This document shows, one piece after another, positions 7,289 through 14,215 of a DNA stretch of 18,550 nucleotides (position 1 is its first letter; every line of letters begins with the position of its first letter). The stretch is from assembly GCA_031276055.1 (NCBI GenBank), contig JAISNW010000070.1, forward strand, positions 1 to 18,550, in the 5' to 3' direction. A model generated the notes under the pieces. That model did not search any database. It had not been told where the DNA came from and saw nothing but the letters and a program-made list of their open reading frames with translations. The translations under genes were made by a program, and so were the position numbers. This DNA comes from Deferribacteraceae bacterium. Its GTDB lineage: Bacteria > Chrysiogenota > Deferribacteres > Deferribacterales > JAISNW01.

Positions 7289-8500
7289 ATGCAGAGATTT
7301 ATACCTTTTCTGATTGTTTTAGGGGTTATCCTCTTAGCGGGGTATGCAGTTTACTATTACGGCGGAGCATCTATCCAATATTTTGTGGGCAAGCAGCTTT
7401 ATGATAGAGAAGACTATAAATCTGCCCTTACCTTTTTGGAAAAGGCGGCAGAAAATGGGAGCGCAGAAGCGCAATATTATTCTGCCGTTATCTATGACGA
7501 AGGCTTAGATGTAAAGAAAGATGCTGAAAAAGCAGAGAGGCTGTTCAAACAATCTGCTGAGCAAGGGTATGCGGATGCTCAATACGCTGTGGGGAGAATC
7601 TATGACGATGAGGAAGATTATGAATCTGCCCTGCTCTGGTATAAAAAAGCGGCGGATCAAGGGCATGCCGCAGCAAATAATGACCTTGGCTACCTGCACG
7701 ATTACGCTTTAGGCACAGAAGAAGATGACGAACTCGCTGTAAAATACTACCTGATAGCCGCCAACGGCGGAGATTCTGTCGGGATGTATAATATGGGGAT
7801 GATGTATGAAGAGGGCACAGGGGTAGATGAGGATCTCACTAAGGCGTTTGAATGGTTCTTAAAATCTGCTAAAGAGGGCGATAAAGACGCCCAATATAAA
7901 GTAGGATACTACTACTATAACGGCTTATACGACTATCCGGACGGCAGCAGGGATGTTAAGCGCGCCCTTGAATGGTATCTGAAGGCTGCTGAAGCAGACG
8001 ATATTGATTCTCAGATTGCCGCCGCAAGAATTTACCAAGATAATGAGGATTTTAAGAAGGCATTCCTTTGGTATAAGAAAGCCGCCGAGCAGGAGAGCTC
8101 TGACGCTCAATACAATTTAGGGGTATTTTATTTAGAAGGGTTAGGGGTGGCTAAAAACGTTGATGAGGCGATAAAGTGGTTTGAAAAGGGGTTAGAGAAC
8201 GACGATCTCGACTCAGCGATTGAACTCGGCAAGATATATGAAAACCGAAACGATTTCGTCAACGCCATCGATTATTACGGAGCCGCCGCACGCTATTATA
8301 ACGATCCCTACGCTCAATATAGGTTAGGTTCTCTATTGGTGAGCGGAAAAGCTGGAAAAGCTAACCTTGTAGATGGGTGTTTCTGGATATATCTAGCAGC
8401 AGAGAGCGATGGCGAATACAGTATATCAGAGTGCAATAACCTATCCGTGCAACAGAAAGCTGCTGTTCAGCAGAAGGTGCAGGAGTGGTATAACGAATAA
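7289..8500 (+). CDS. membrane-anchored Sel1-like repeat (SLR) protein
   Basis: The start is placed at 7289, not the in-frame ATG 39 bases upstream, because AAGGAGG ends eight bases before it. The 403-residue product begins with an uncleaved signal anchor (RFIPFLIVLGVILLAGYAVYYYGG). The remainder is about ten Sel1-like repeats of some 36 residues, the TPR relatives, seen in the recurring pattern of acidic-Tyr-x-x-Ala-x-x-Trp-Tyr/Phe-x-Lys-Ala-Ala, then Gly/Asp, Ala-Gln-Tyr-x-x-Gly (for example ALLWYKKAADQGHAAANNDLGYLHD and AFLWYKKAAEQESSDAQYNLGVFY). Such solenoids act as protein-protein scaffolds, here in the periplasm if the anchor is oriented N-in. The partner is unknown. It is 72 bases after ubiE and 14 before iorA, all on the same strand; a link with iorA in function is not implied. 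Confidence 0.85.
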   Translation: MQRFIPFLIVLGVILLAGYAVYYYGGASIQYFVGKQLYDREDYKSALTFLEKAAENGSAEAQYYSAVIYDEGLDVKKDAEKAERLFKQSAEQGYADAQYAVGRIYDDEEDYESALLWYKKAADQGHAAANNDLGYLHDYALGTEEDDELAVKYYLIAANGGDSVGMYNMGMMYEEGTGVDEDLTKAFEWFLKSAKEGDKDAQYKVGYYYYNGLYDYPDGSRDVKRALEWYLKAAEADDIDSQIAAARIYQDNEDFKKAFLWYKKAAEQESSDAQYNLGVFYLEGLGVAKNVDEAIKWFEKGLENDDLDSAIELGKIYENRNDFVNAIDYYGAAARYYNDPYAQYRLGSLLVSGKAGKANLVDGCFWIYLAAESDGEYSISECNNLSVQQKAAVQQKVQEWYNE

Positions 8501-8514
8501 GAGTTATATCTAAA

Positions 8515-10251
8515 ATGGAGAGTGAACCGCTCTTGCTTAGCGGCAATGAGGCTATCGCTTATGCAGCGCTTGACGCGGGGGTTAGTGTTGCAAGCTCTTA
8601 CCCAGGCACCCCTTCTACCGAGATCACCGAGTGCATAGCCTCATTTAACGAGATATACACCGAGTGGGCTGTAAACGAAAAAACCGCCTTTGAAACAGCT
8701 ATGGGGGCGAGTATGGCGGGGGTGCGGGCGTTTACCGCCATGAAGCATGTGGGGTTGAATGTTGCAAGCGATCCTCTCATGACCGCATCTTATACCGGAA
8801 TAAACGGCGGCTTTGTGCTGGCGGTTGCTGATGATCCGCATATGTATTCTTCCCAAAATGAGCAAGACTCAAGGCATTACGCCCGCTTTGCAAAGCTGCC
8901 TATGCTTGAACCTACAGACAGCCAAGAGGCTTATCTATTCACTTTGAAAGCGTTTGAAATCTCTGAAAAGCACCTTACTCCTGTAATCATCCGCTCTGTA
9001 ACCAGAGTTTCGCACACATACTCCCCTGTTGTGCGAAGTAAAAAGTTAGAGCGGAAAACCCCCTATTTTAAGAGAGAGCCCGCCCGTTTTGTTATGGCGC
9101 CCGCGAACGCTAGGGTGCAGCGCATATCTGTTGAAAAGCGCCTCTCAGAGCTAAGCGCGCTTAGTGCGGAGTATCTGGAATTTTATGATAGAGCTTCAGC
9201 AGAGCTCGTTATCTCAAGCGGGATCGCAGCAGCCTATGTTCAAGAAGCGCTCCCTAATGCATCGCTGTTAAAGTTAGGGATGGTATACCCGATCCCCTTT
9301 GAAAAGATCAGAGAGATAGCAAGCCGTTTCAGCAAGCTCTATCTTATTGAGGAGTTGGATCGCTTTTTAGAGAGAGAGCTTATGGCAGAGGGGATCCCCA
9401 TTCAACCCCTGCCGAGAAATCTCTGCGGCGAGCTATCCCCTGCTGATCTGAAAGGATTAATAGCTGGGGGCGTTCCTGCTAAATATTCTCTAAAAGAGAA
9501 GCTCCCTCTCCGCCTGCCTAATATGTGCCCCGGTTGCTCCCACAGGGGTATCTTTTATGCACTCCACCGCTTGCGCCTTGCTGTTTTAGGGGATATAGGG
9601 TGCTACACATTGGCGTATATGCCCCCTCTATCCGCCCTTGACAGCTGCATCTGCATGGGTTCCAGCGTCTGTTTAGCGCATGGGGTGGACAAAGCCTCTA
9701 AAGAGCTCTCTCGAAAAGCTGCTGCGGTCATAGGGGATTCCACCTTTTTCCACACAGGGATAAATGGGCTTATCAATGCGGTGTATAATAAGAGCAGTGC
9801 AACAATTATTATTTTAGACAACCGCACAACAGGGATGACGGGGCATCAACCTAATCCCGCCTCAGGCTTTAGAATAAACGGCGAAAGCGCCCCTAAGATA
9901 GATTTTGAAGGGCTCGTCAGGGCGTTGGGGGTAAAGAGGGTGGTTAAGGTTGATCCTTTTGAACCTGATGAGTGCATAAAGGCGATTAGGCAAGAGACCG
10001 CCGCAGAAGAGTTAAGCGTTATTATTACCACCCGCCCCTGCATCTTTGCAGAAAGGGGGGTAATTAAGCCTCCCCTTGCAATAGCGAGCGGCAGCTGCAG
10101 CGGGTGTAAAGTCTGTATTCAGCTAAGCTGCCCTGCAATCAGTTGGGATGGCGTCAATAAAAAGGCGTCTATCGACGCTTTGCAGTGCACGGGTTGTTTT
10201 TTGTGCCAGAAGGTATGTAAATTCAACGCTATAGTGGGAGAGAGCGCATGA
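8515..10251 (+). CDS. iorA: indolepyruvate:ferredoxin oxidoreductase, alpha subunit
   Basis: The large catalytic subunit of IOR, which oxidatively decarboxylates aryl-pyruvates (from transaminated Trp, Phe, Tyr) to the aryl-acetyl-CoA and reduces ferredoxin; the reverse reaction is also known in anaerobes. The 578 residues are laid out as usual: pyrimidine-binding core (GNEAIAYAALDAGVSVASSYPGTPSTEI), a linker, the TPP-binding domain with MCPGCSHRG (C338/C341) and GDST.FH..INGL..AVYN...ATIIILDN (about 408-436), then a C-terminal ferredoxin-like domain. The latter has eight cysteines: C528, C531, C534, C539 (spacing 2-2-4, followed by Pro) and C558, C561, C564, C568 (2-2-3), for two 4Fe-4S clusters. 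The ATG lies 14 bases after the Sel1 gene with only a weak upstream AAGAG. It overlaps iorB by four bases (ATGA), so the subunits are translationally coupled. Confidence 0.95.
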   Translation: MESEPLLLSGNEAIAYAALDAGVSVASSYPGTPSTEITECIASFNEIYTEWAVNEKTAFETAMGASMAGVRAFTAMKHVGLNVASDPLMTASYTGINGGFVLAVADDPHMYSSQNEQDSRHYARFAKLPMLEPTDSQEAYLFTLKAFEISEKHLTPVIIRSVTRVSHTYSPVVRSKKLERKTPYFKREPARFVMAPANARVQRISVEKRLSELSALSAEYLEFYDRASAELVISSGIAAAYVQEALPNASLLKLGMVYPIPFEKIREIASRFSKLYLIEELDRFLERELMAEGIPIQPLPRNLCGELSPADLKGLIAGGVPAKYSLKEKLPLRLPNMCPGCSHRGIFYALHRLRLAVLGDIGCYTLAYMPPLSALDSCICMGSSVCLAHGVDKASKELSRKAAAVIGDSTFFHTGINGLINAVYNKSSATIIILDNRTTGMTGHQPNPASGFRINGESAPKIDFEGLVRALGVKRVVKVDPFEPDECIKAIRQETAAEELSVIITTRPCIFAERGVIKPPLAIASGSCSGCKVCIQLSCPAISWDGVNKKASIDALQCTGCFLCQKVCKFNAIVGESA

Positions 10252-10841
10252 AGACAACTTCAATCCTTCTGGCAGGAGTGGGGGGGCAAGGGGTAGTAGC
10301 GGCAGGGGATGTGCTGGCAAAGGCTCTGCTCTATTCGGCTTTTGACGTAAAAAAGAGCGAGATTCACGGGATGGCTCAGCGGGGCGGGAGCGTATTCTCC
10401 CATGTGCGTTTCGGCGGGAAAGTCCACTCACCTGTTATCCCCGAAGGCTGTGCAGATTTTATAGTATCCTTTGAAAAGATGGAGTTCTTGCGATATCTGC
10501 AATACGCCAATGAAACAACGATCCTCTTATTAAGCAGCACTCGAATATTCCCACTTTCAGTGAATATGGGGGAAGACAGCTACCCCGAAGAAGTTGTTGA
10601 AAAATATAAAAGCTCTTTTGCAAGCTGTATACAGCTGGATGCTGAAGCTATTGCAACAGAGTTTGGCAATAGAAAGTTGGCGGGGACAGTTCTTTTGGCT
10701 AGATTGTCAGAGTTTCTCCCTATAACTTTTGAGGCTTGGCAAAAAGCTGTAACCTCTGCTTTTCACGCCGATATTGCAGAGTTAAATTTGGCGGTTTTTA
10801 ACAAGATAGGAAAATTTCATGAAGATAACAAAGGCGTGTGA
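10248..10841 (+). CDS. iorB: indolepyruvate:ferredoxin oxidoreductase, beta subunit
   Basis: The small (gamma-domain type) subunit of IOR, 197 residues, which binds CoA and completes the active site with IorA. The N-terminus carries the family's SILLAGVGGQGVVAAGDVLAKAL followed by KKSEIHGMAQRGGSVFSHVRFG, both diagnostic of the POR/IOR gamma-type domain; GCADFIVSFEKMEFLRYLQY follows. Its ATG overlaps the iorA stop as ATGA, and its own 3' end overlaps the rrf2 start by 23 bases, so three genes are packed without gaps. No catalytic cofactor motif is expected in this subunit and none is missing. Confidence 0.93.
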   Translation: MKTTSILLAGVGGQGVVAAGDVLAKALLYSAFDVKKSEIHGMAQRGGSVFSHVRFGGKVHSPVIPEGCADFIVSFEKMEFLRYLQYANETTILLLSSTRIFPLSVNMGEDSYPEEVVEKYKSSFASCIQLDAEAIATEFGNRKLAGTVLLARLSEFLPITFEAWQKAVTSAFHADIAELNLAVFNKIGKFHEDNKGV

Positions 10842-11214
10842 TTACGCTATACGTGCACTTATAGAACTCTCTAGGGCAGAGGAAGGGAGGGTTTTTCTCC
10901 GTCATGAATTGGCGGAGATTACCAATGCGCCCAACTGTTTTTTAGGGAAGATCTTGCAGAATCTAGCGCACTGCGGAATATTGCTGTCTGTAAGGGGGAG
11001 AAACGGCGGCTTCCGACTGGGGAGACTCCCATCCCAGATAACAATTTATGACATCGCAATAGCGGTGGAAGGAAAGATTGCAGTTGCAGACTGCCTTGTA
11101 GATACTGCGGTCTGTGCAGATATAGACAGCTGCAAGATCCGCTCTGTCTGGAATGACCTTCAAGCTGCTGTAACAGAAAAGCTGAAAGGGATAAGCATAG
11201 AGGATCTGAAATAA
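10819..11214 (+). CDS. Rrf2/IscR-family transcriptional regulator with Fe-S-type cysteines
   Basis: A 131-residue winged-helix regulator. MKITKACDYAIRALIELSRAEEG, then FLGKILQNLAHCGILLSVRGRNGGFRLGR with the wing motif RGxxGGFxL, is typical of Rrf2. Three cysteines, C92, C99 and C105 (C-x6-C-x5-C), sit where IscR and NsrR hold the ligands of a 2Fe-2S or 4Fe-4S cluster, so an iron-sulphur or redox/NO sensor is likely. Its start lies inside the end of iorB, with AGGA eight bases upstream, so it is co-transcribed and probably coupled to iorAB. IOR needs at least two 4Fe-4S clusters, which suggests, as inference, that the regulator controls this operon or Fe-S supply. No operator was identified. 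No clear intrinsic terminator follows. Confidence 0.88.
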   Translation: MKITKACDYAIRALIELSRAEEGRVFLRHELAEITNAPNCFLGKILQNLAHCGILLSVRGRNGGFRLGRLPSQITIYDIAIAVEGKIAVADCLVDTAVCADIDSCKIRSVWNDLQAAVTEKLKGISIEDLK

Positions 11215-11217
11215 AGG

Positions 11218-11285
11218 GCAGCCGCCGCTTTGAAAATATCCCCTCTCCCCTTGCACTTTGGACGCTGCAGCGAGCATAAAAAAAA
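11218..11285. repeat. degenerate third copy of the intergenic repeat
   Basis: GCAGCCGCC (11218-11226; also 146-154), CCCCTTGCACTT (11247-11258; also 77-88) and GCATAAAAAA (from 11274; also 111-120) occur here in the same orientation as at the window start. In both places CCCCTTGCACTT comes before GCATAAAAAA, and the first unit has the related GCAACCACC just ahead of it. The palindrome's left half is replaced by CGCTGCAGCG. It lies directly after the rrf2 stop. Probably a decayed member of a repeat family scattered downstream of genes. Confidence 0.4.
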
Positions 11286-11329
11286 TAATAAACCGCTTGA
11301 TAAATCTCTTGACTAAAAACGGTTTATTA
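11286..11329. repeat. perfect 10-bp inverted repeat before tRNA-Phe
   Basis: TAATAAACCG (11286-11295) and CGGTTTATTA (11320-11329) are exact reverse complements separated by 24 bases. The spacer and right arm cover the -35 and spacer of the likely tRNA promoter. No T-run follows, so it is not an intrinsic terminator. It could be an operator, a regulatory hairpin, or a recombination-related site; nothing in the sequence decides. Confidence 0.55.
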
Positions 11330-11337
11330 GATATTTG
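11309..11337 (+). promoter_or_regulatory. possible promoter of tRNA-Phe
   Basis: TTGACT (11309-11314) is followed after 17 bases by TATTTG (11332-11337), a good -35 with a mediocre -10. Transcription would start about 60 bases before the tRNA. The prediction rests on the -35 and the position. Confidence 0.35.
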
Positions 11338-11402
11338 TGTTGTGCAAGTGTAATTAGAAGCGAATTGTAGTTTTTCGTTCTTAAAAGCAGAGAGTAATTT
11401 TT

Positions 11403-11475
11403 GCCCAGGTAGCTCAGTCGGCAGAGCAATGGACTGAAAATCCATGTGTCGATGGTTCGATTCCGTCCCTGGGCA
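11403..11475 (+). tRNA. tRNA-Phe (anticodon GAA)
   Basis: A full cloverleaf can be drawn. Acceptor stem GCCCAGG pairs with CCTGGGC; the D arm reads AGCTCAGTCGGCAGAGCA; the anticodon stem ATGGA/TCCAT closes the seven-base loop CTGAAAA, giving anticodon GAA; the T arm GATGG-TTCGATT-CCGTC has the conserved TTC. The discriminator base is A. The 3' CCA is not encoded (the gene is followed by CTT), so it must be added after transcription. The 73-base length is right for tRNA-Phe. A strong terminator follows 33 bases later. Confidence 0.97.
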
Positions 11476-11508
11476 CTTCTAACACGAATATATGTTAGCA
11501 CTTCCCTA

Positions 11509-11533
11509 AAAAGCCCTTGTTTTAAGGGCTTTT
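11509..11533. terminator. strong bidirectional intrinsic terminator
   Basis: AAAAGCCCTT (11509-11518), loop GTTTT, AAGGGCTTTT (11524-11533) form a perfect 10-bp stem with A-run on one side and T-run on the other. It can end tRNA-Phe on the plus strand and the restriction-modification genes, whose last stop is at 11550, on the minus strand. Confidence 0.85.
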
Positions 11534-11549
11534 CGCCTTTTCGCTGATC

Positions 11550-11929
11550 TCAAAACTTTTTTATCCCATAACACTCTTTAATCTCATCCTGCGAAATATT
11601 AAAATTTATACTTTTATATTTAAGAGCAACTTTCTCAAATATAGTTTCAATTATTTCATTTTTTACTTCATCTGTTCCATAATGAAAAGCTTTATGGCAT
11701 GTGGGACAAAGCGAAACAATATTTTCGATGCAGTCAATATTTATGTTAAATTTATCCCACATGTTCTTTTGAAAAACAATCGGTACTAAGTGATGCGACT
11801 GCATATACATTTTTTTTGTCCTTTTAGATATAAAGGTTTTGTGTTTATAGAATCGACTTTATCTTGATAATCATTATCAGAGCAGCTCTTATGCTTAATT
11901 AATGACTGCTTTATAGGTATTATCTTGGG
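11550..11929 (-). pseudogene. remnant of an HNH restriction-type endonuclease
   Basis: The open frame 11550-11858 on the minus strand encodes an HNH domain: FYKHKTFISKRTKKMYMQSHHLVPI, then NINIDCIENIVSLCPTCHKAFHYG, with the HH pair, the central Asn and the CxxC/H elements of the zinc-braced HNH fold seen in HNH restriction enzymes. The matching upstream piece lies in another frame (11786-11929) and reads IIPIKQSLIKHKSCSDNDYQDKVDS. This continues naturally into the HNH part if one frameshift near 11850-11858 is allowed. Everything N-terminal to this is missing, because the truncated cytosine methyltransferase begins immediately. If the ATG at 11810 were used, only 86 residues without the first part of the domain would be made. 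I judge it non-functional. It is probably the nuclease of the adjacent methyltransferases. Confidence 0.72.
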
Positions 11930-12303
11930 TTATTCATTGTTTGAATACCTTTTACGTTTTCCATAACAAACACTTTTGGGCGAACGCGACTTACAATATT
12001 AAAATAGTGTCTAAATAGGTAGTTGCGCTGATCGTCAATAAAATTTTGCCTTATCCTTGCTCCTGCCATACTGAAACCTTGACAAGGGGGACCGCCAATA
12101 ATCACATCAACTGAATTGGGTTGAAAGATACTGTTATTGATATTTTGTATATCATCAACAATTAAAGTAGTTGAGGGGTGATTTAAAGCATATGTCCTTG
12201 CTATAGTTTTATCAAATTCAACAGCATGTGTAATTTTAAACTCTGCTTTCACAAAACCTGTTGAAAATCCACCGCAACCAGCAAAAAGATCGATCGCTTT
12301 CAT
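11920..12303 (-). pseudogene. C5-cytosine DNA methyltransferase, truncated after motif VI
   Basis: The 127 residues hold the N-terminal half of a C5-cytosine methyltransferase: motif I DLFAGCGGFS (5-14), motif IV GGPPCQGFSMAG (70-81) with the catalytic Cys, and motif VI ENVKG (115-119). The frame then stops within ten residues. Motif VIII, the target-recognition domain and motifs IX-X, which family members of some 300-400 residues need, are absent. The sequence immediately downstream belongs to an HNH nuclease instead, so an internal deletion has probably joined the two genes. Its ATG directly follows the TAA of the adenine methyltransferase (TAAATG), with AGAAGG as ribosome binding site, showing that the pair was translationally coupled. 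Methylation activity is not expected. Confidence 0.85.
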
Positions 12304-13989
12304 TTAACCTTCTGCCCCTAAACCCTCTCTATATTTTTTTGCAAACGTCTTAATATAGTTAAGTTCCTCTGATATTAATCCATAATGCTCCGATAAGCAA
12401 TCATCTATTTTATCAATCAACGTTCTGCAAAGTTTATGTTTATATTCAAAATCTGTTTGTTTAGTGTTTATCGCTGTTTTTGTGCGTTCAAGCTCTCTTT
12501 CAAGTTCTATTGCTAATTGAGCCAAATTTGCGGAGTTTAACACTGATTTCGGCACAGAAAAACCATCTAACTCTTTTTGTGTTATATGCCAACAGTCTGA
12601 TATTAAAATCCAGTGCAACCAAAAGAGTGAAGAGTTCAACAATGCCAATATCTGCCATTTAATATTCCTGCCAAAAGAGTAACCCTTAAATTCCTTTGAA
12701 TTAAATGGAAAAGAGAACGCCTTAATCCAAAAACAGGCTCTCATGTTTAAGTATATGTTAGCTTTCCCATCGGTTATATAAGACGACAAGCCATCTATAC
12801 CTTCCGTGTGGAGTTTGCTATATATCTTTATCTCCAATTCTGAAGAGAGCTTTGGATAAAATGCAGCAGTATAATTATTTTCAGTTAGAGTCAACTTATC
12901 AAACAAGCCTTTCCGCTCATTTTTATACCAATAGGTATAGTTTGAGGTATAAACCTTATGGTTGCCCTCTGCTTTGTGCGCTATGATAATCGATAGCTTT
13001 TGGTGAACCCCGGCAAACAGGCAGGATGGGCGGTCTGCAAAGTTAAATATCTTTTGGCTTGTTGTGTGTTCTTCAATATACGTCCTAATTGTGCCCATAC
13101 GTTGTGTGGAAATATAAGAAATTGGTATAATAAAGCCTATCGCCCCGTTTTCGTTAAGCAGATCAATGCTGTTTTGCAAGACGTTGGCATAAATATTGCC
13201 GTATCTGATATTTGGTGCAACCGGAGATTTGTTATCTTCAATATAAGGCGGATTGCCGACTATTAGATCAAAGCATTTTAATATTTTGACTGGAGTTATG
13301 TTGATAAAGTCATGGTTTGTAAAGTTTTTGTTGAGTATTTTCACAGCATTTGTATAGTTTTTGAAACCGATATACTTTATAACTTCAAAAAATAAACGCA
13401 CCTTACAAATTTCTATGGCGGAAATATCTATATCATTGCCGTATAAAGTTGACAATATATCCAGATAGCTTTTTTCAGTAGGCGCATCTGTAAAAGTCTG
13501 AAGGTGGTTTGCTTTTATCTGAAACGCCCGTAACAAGAACTCTCCAGAGCCTACTGTTGGATCAAGAACACTCTGTTCAAGAAATTTATTCAGAGGGGCA
13601 ATATCCTCAAACTTTGAAGTGGATGAGTAAACAGAAGCGCTATTTTGTGAAATAACATTTGCAATAATAAAATCCACAACATCGTTAGGCGTGTTATAAA
13701 TACCATTGATTTTGCGGATAGCCTGTTTTTCGTTCAGCGAGTGAAGTATTGAATGAAATTGTTGTTCAGATAGGCTAGCATCTATTAATCCCTCAATTAC
13801 CTCTTTATCAAAGCGGTATTTCTCAAAACTGCCGTTAAGCATATTATGAAGAGCCTTGAAAATCTCGTCAATACGCAAAGTGCGTTCATCTGCGGCAGGA
13901 AATTCAGATATATGCCTATATATGATCTCATGTAGAACATCCGCAATCTTTTGGGCTGCACTCTGCGTGCTCGAACACCCTATTTTCAT
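12304..13989 (-). CDS. N6-adenine DNA methyltransferase of a type II-like R-M system
   Basis: A 561-residue adenine methyltransferase of the gamma type with a TaqI/Eco57I-like arrangement. The N-terminal helical part is followed by motif X-like GIYNTPNDVVDFI (about 96-108), motif I DPTVGSGEFLL (about 143-153), and the catalytic motif IV VGNPPYIE (NPPY at 246-249). The C-terminal half, with YLNMRACFWIKAF, GRNIKWQILALLNSSLFWLHWI and ITQKELDGFSVP, resembles the TaqI-like specificity domain, and a charged coiled-coil-like tail follows. No nuclease motif is fused to it. The start has AGGGA ten bases upstream. The reading frame is intact, so it may still methylate a host site although its partner genes are broken. 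Base composition is visibly more AT-rich than the flanking genes, a sign of transfer. Recognition site unknown. Confidence 0.86.
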   Translation of the reverse strand: MKIGCSSTQSAAQKIADVLHEIIYRHISEFPAADERTLRIDEIFKALHNMLNGSFEKYRFDKEVIEGLIDASLSEQQFHSILHSLNEKQAIRKINGIYNTPNDVVDFIIANVISQNSASVYSSTSKFEDIAPLNKFLEQSVLDPTVGSGEFLLRAFQIKANHLQTFTDAPTEKSYLDILSTLYGNDIDISAIEICKVRLFFEVIKYIGFKNYTNAVKILNKNFTNHDFINITPVKILKCFDLIVGNPPYIEDNKSPVAPNIRYGNIYANVLQNSIDLLNENGAIGFIIPISYISTQRMGTIRTYIEEHTTSQKIFNFADRPSCLFAGVHQKLSIIIAHKAEGNHKVYTSNYTYWYKNERKGLFDKLTLTENNYTAAFYPKLSSELEIKIYSKLHTEGIDGLSSYITDGKANIYLNMRACFWIKAFSFPFNSKEFKGYSFGRNIKWQILALLNSSLFWLHWILISDCWHITQKELDGFSVPKSVLNSANLAQLAIELERELERTKTAINTKQTDFEYKHKLCRTLIDKIDDCLSEHYGLISEELNYIKTFAKKYREGLGAEG

Positions 13990-14132
13990 ATACTTATTTC
14001 CCTGTTTTACTATGAAACCACTTTAGCAATAAAAGATAAAATTGCAAGAACTAGCTGGAAGTAAAGCGCCAATTTTTATAGATAAGGATTTATTATACTG
14101 CGACTTGTATTTACAAACTTTGAGTTTCTAGT

Positions 14133-14161
14133 TTGACAATATATTATTTGTGTGATATTCA
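14133..14161 (+). promoter_or_regulatory. sigma-70-type promoter of the tnaA-like gene
   Basis: A perfect -35 TTGACA (14133-14138) and TATTCA (14156-14161) with a 17-base spacer. The predicted start of transcription is around 14168, giving a leader of about 80 bases that contains a terminator hairpin. Between 13990 and 14132 I see only AT-rich sequence without a clear feature; a promoter for the divergent methyltransferase should lie there but none stands out. Confidence 0.6.
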
Positions 14162-14176
14162 AAATCGGGGAAGTTA

Positions 14177-14203
14177 ATGATAAGCGGTCCTTCCAAAAGC
14201 TGA
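14177..14203 (+). CDS. possible 8-codon leader peptide (MISGPSKS)
   Basis: ATG at 14177 follows GGGGA (ending at 14171) at five-base spacing, and the frame stops at TGA 14201-14203, at the end of the terminator loop. Ribosomes on it would cover the 5' arm of the hairpin. Against it: with the predicted transcription start the Shine-Dalgarno would be at the very 5' end of the RNA, and an ORF this short can occur by chance. Confidence 0.25.
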   Translation: MISGPSKS

Positions 14204-14215
14204 AGGACTTTTTTT
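14187..14215 (+). terminator. intrinsic terminator (attenuator) in the tnaA-like leader
   Basis: GTCCTTC (14187-14193), loop CAAAAGCT, GAAGGAC (14202-14208), then seven T's (14209-14215): a textbook intrinsic terminator. It stands between the promoter and the start of the tnaA-like gene, 33 bases before the ATG. No plus-strand gene ends nearby (the last is tRNA-Phe, 2.7 kb upstream and already terminated), so its role is most likely premature termination of this transcript. Confidence 0.75.

Noticed and set aside
13990..14132. A duplicated tRNA-Phe 3' end as an attachment site on the far side of the R-M island
   Set aside because: I looked for the T-arm and acceptor sequence (TTCGATTCCGTC, CCTGGGCA) in the sequence beyond the methyltransferase and did not find it. 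No integrase gene is present, so integration at the tRNA is not supported.
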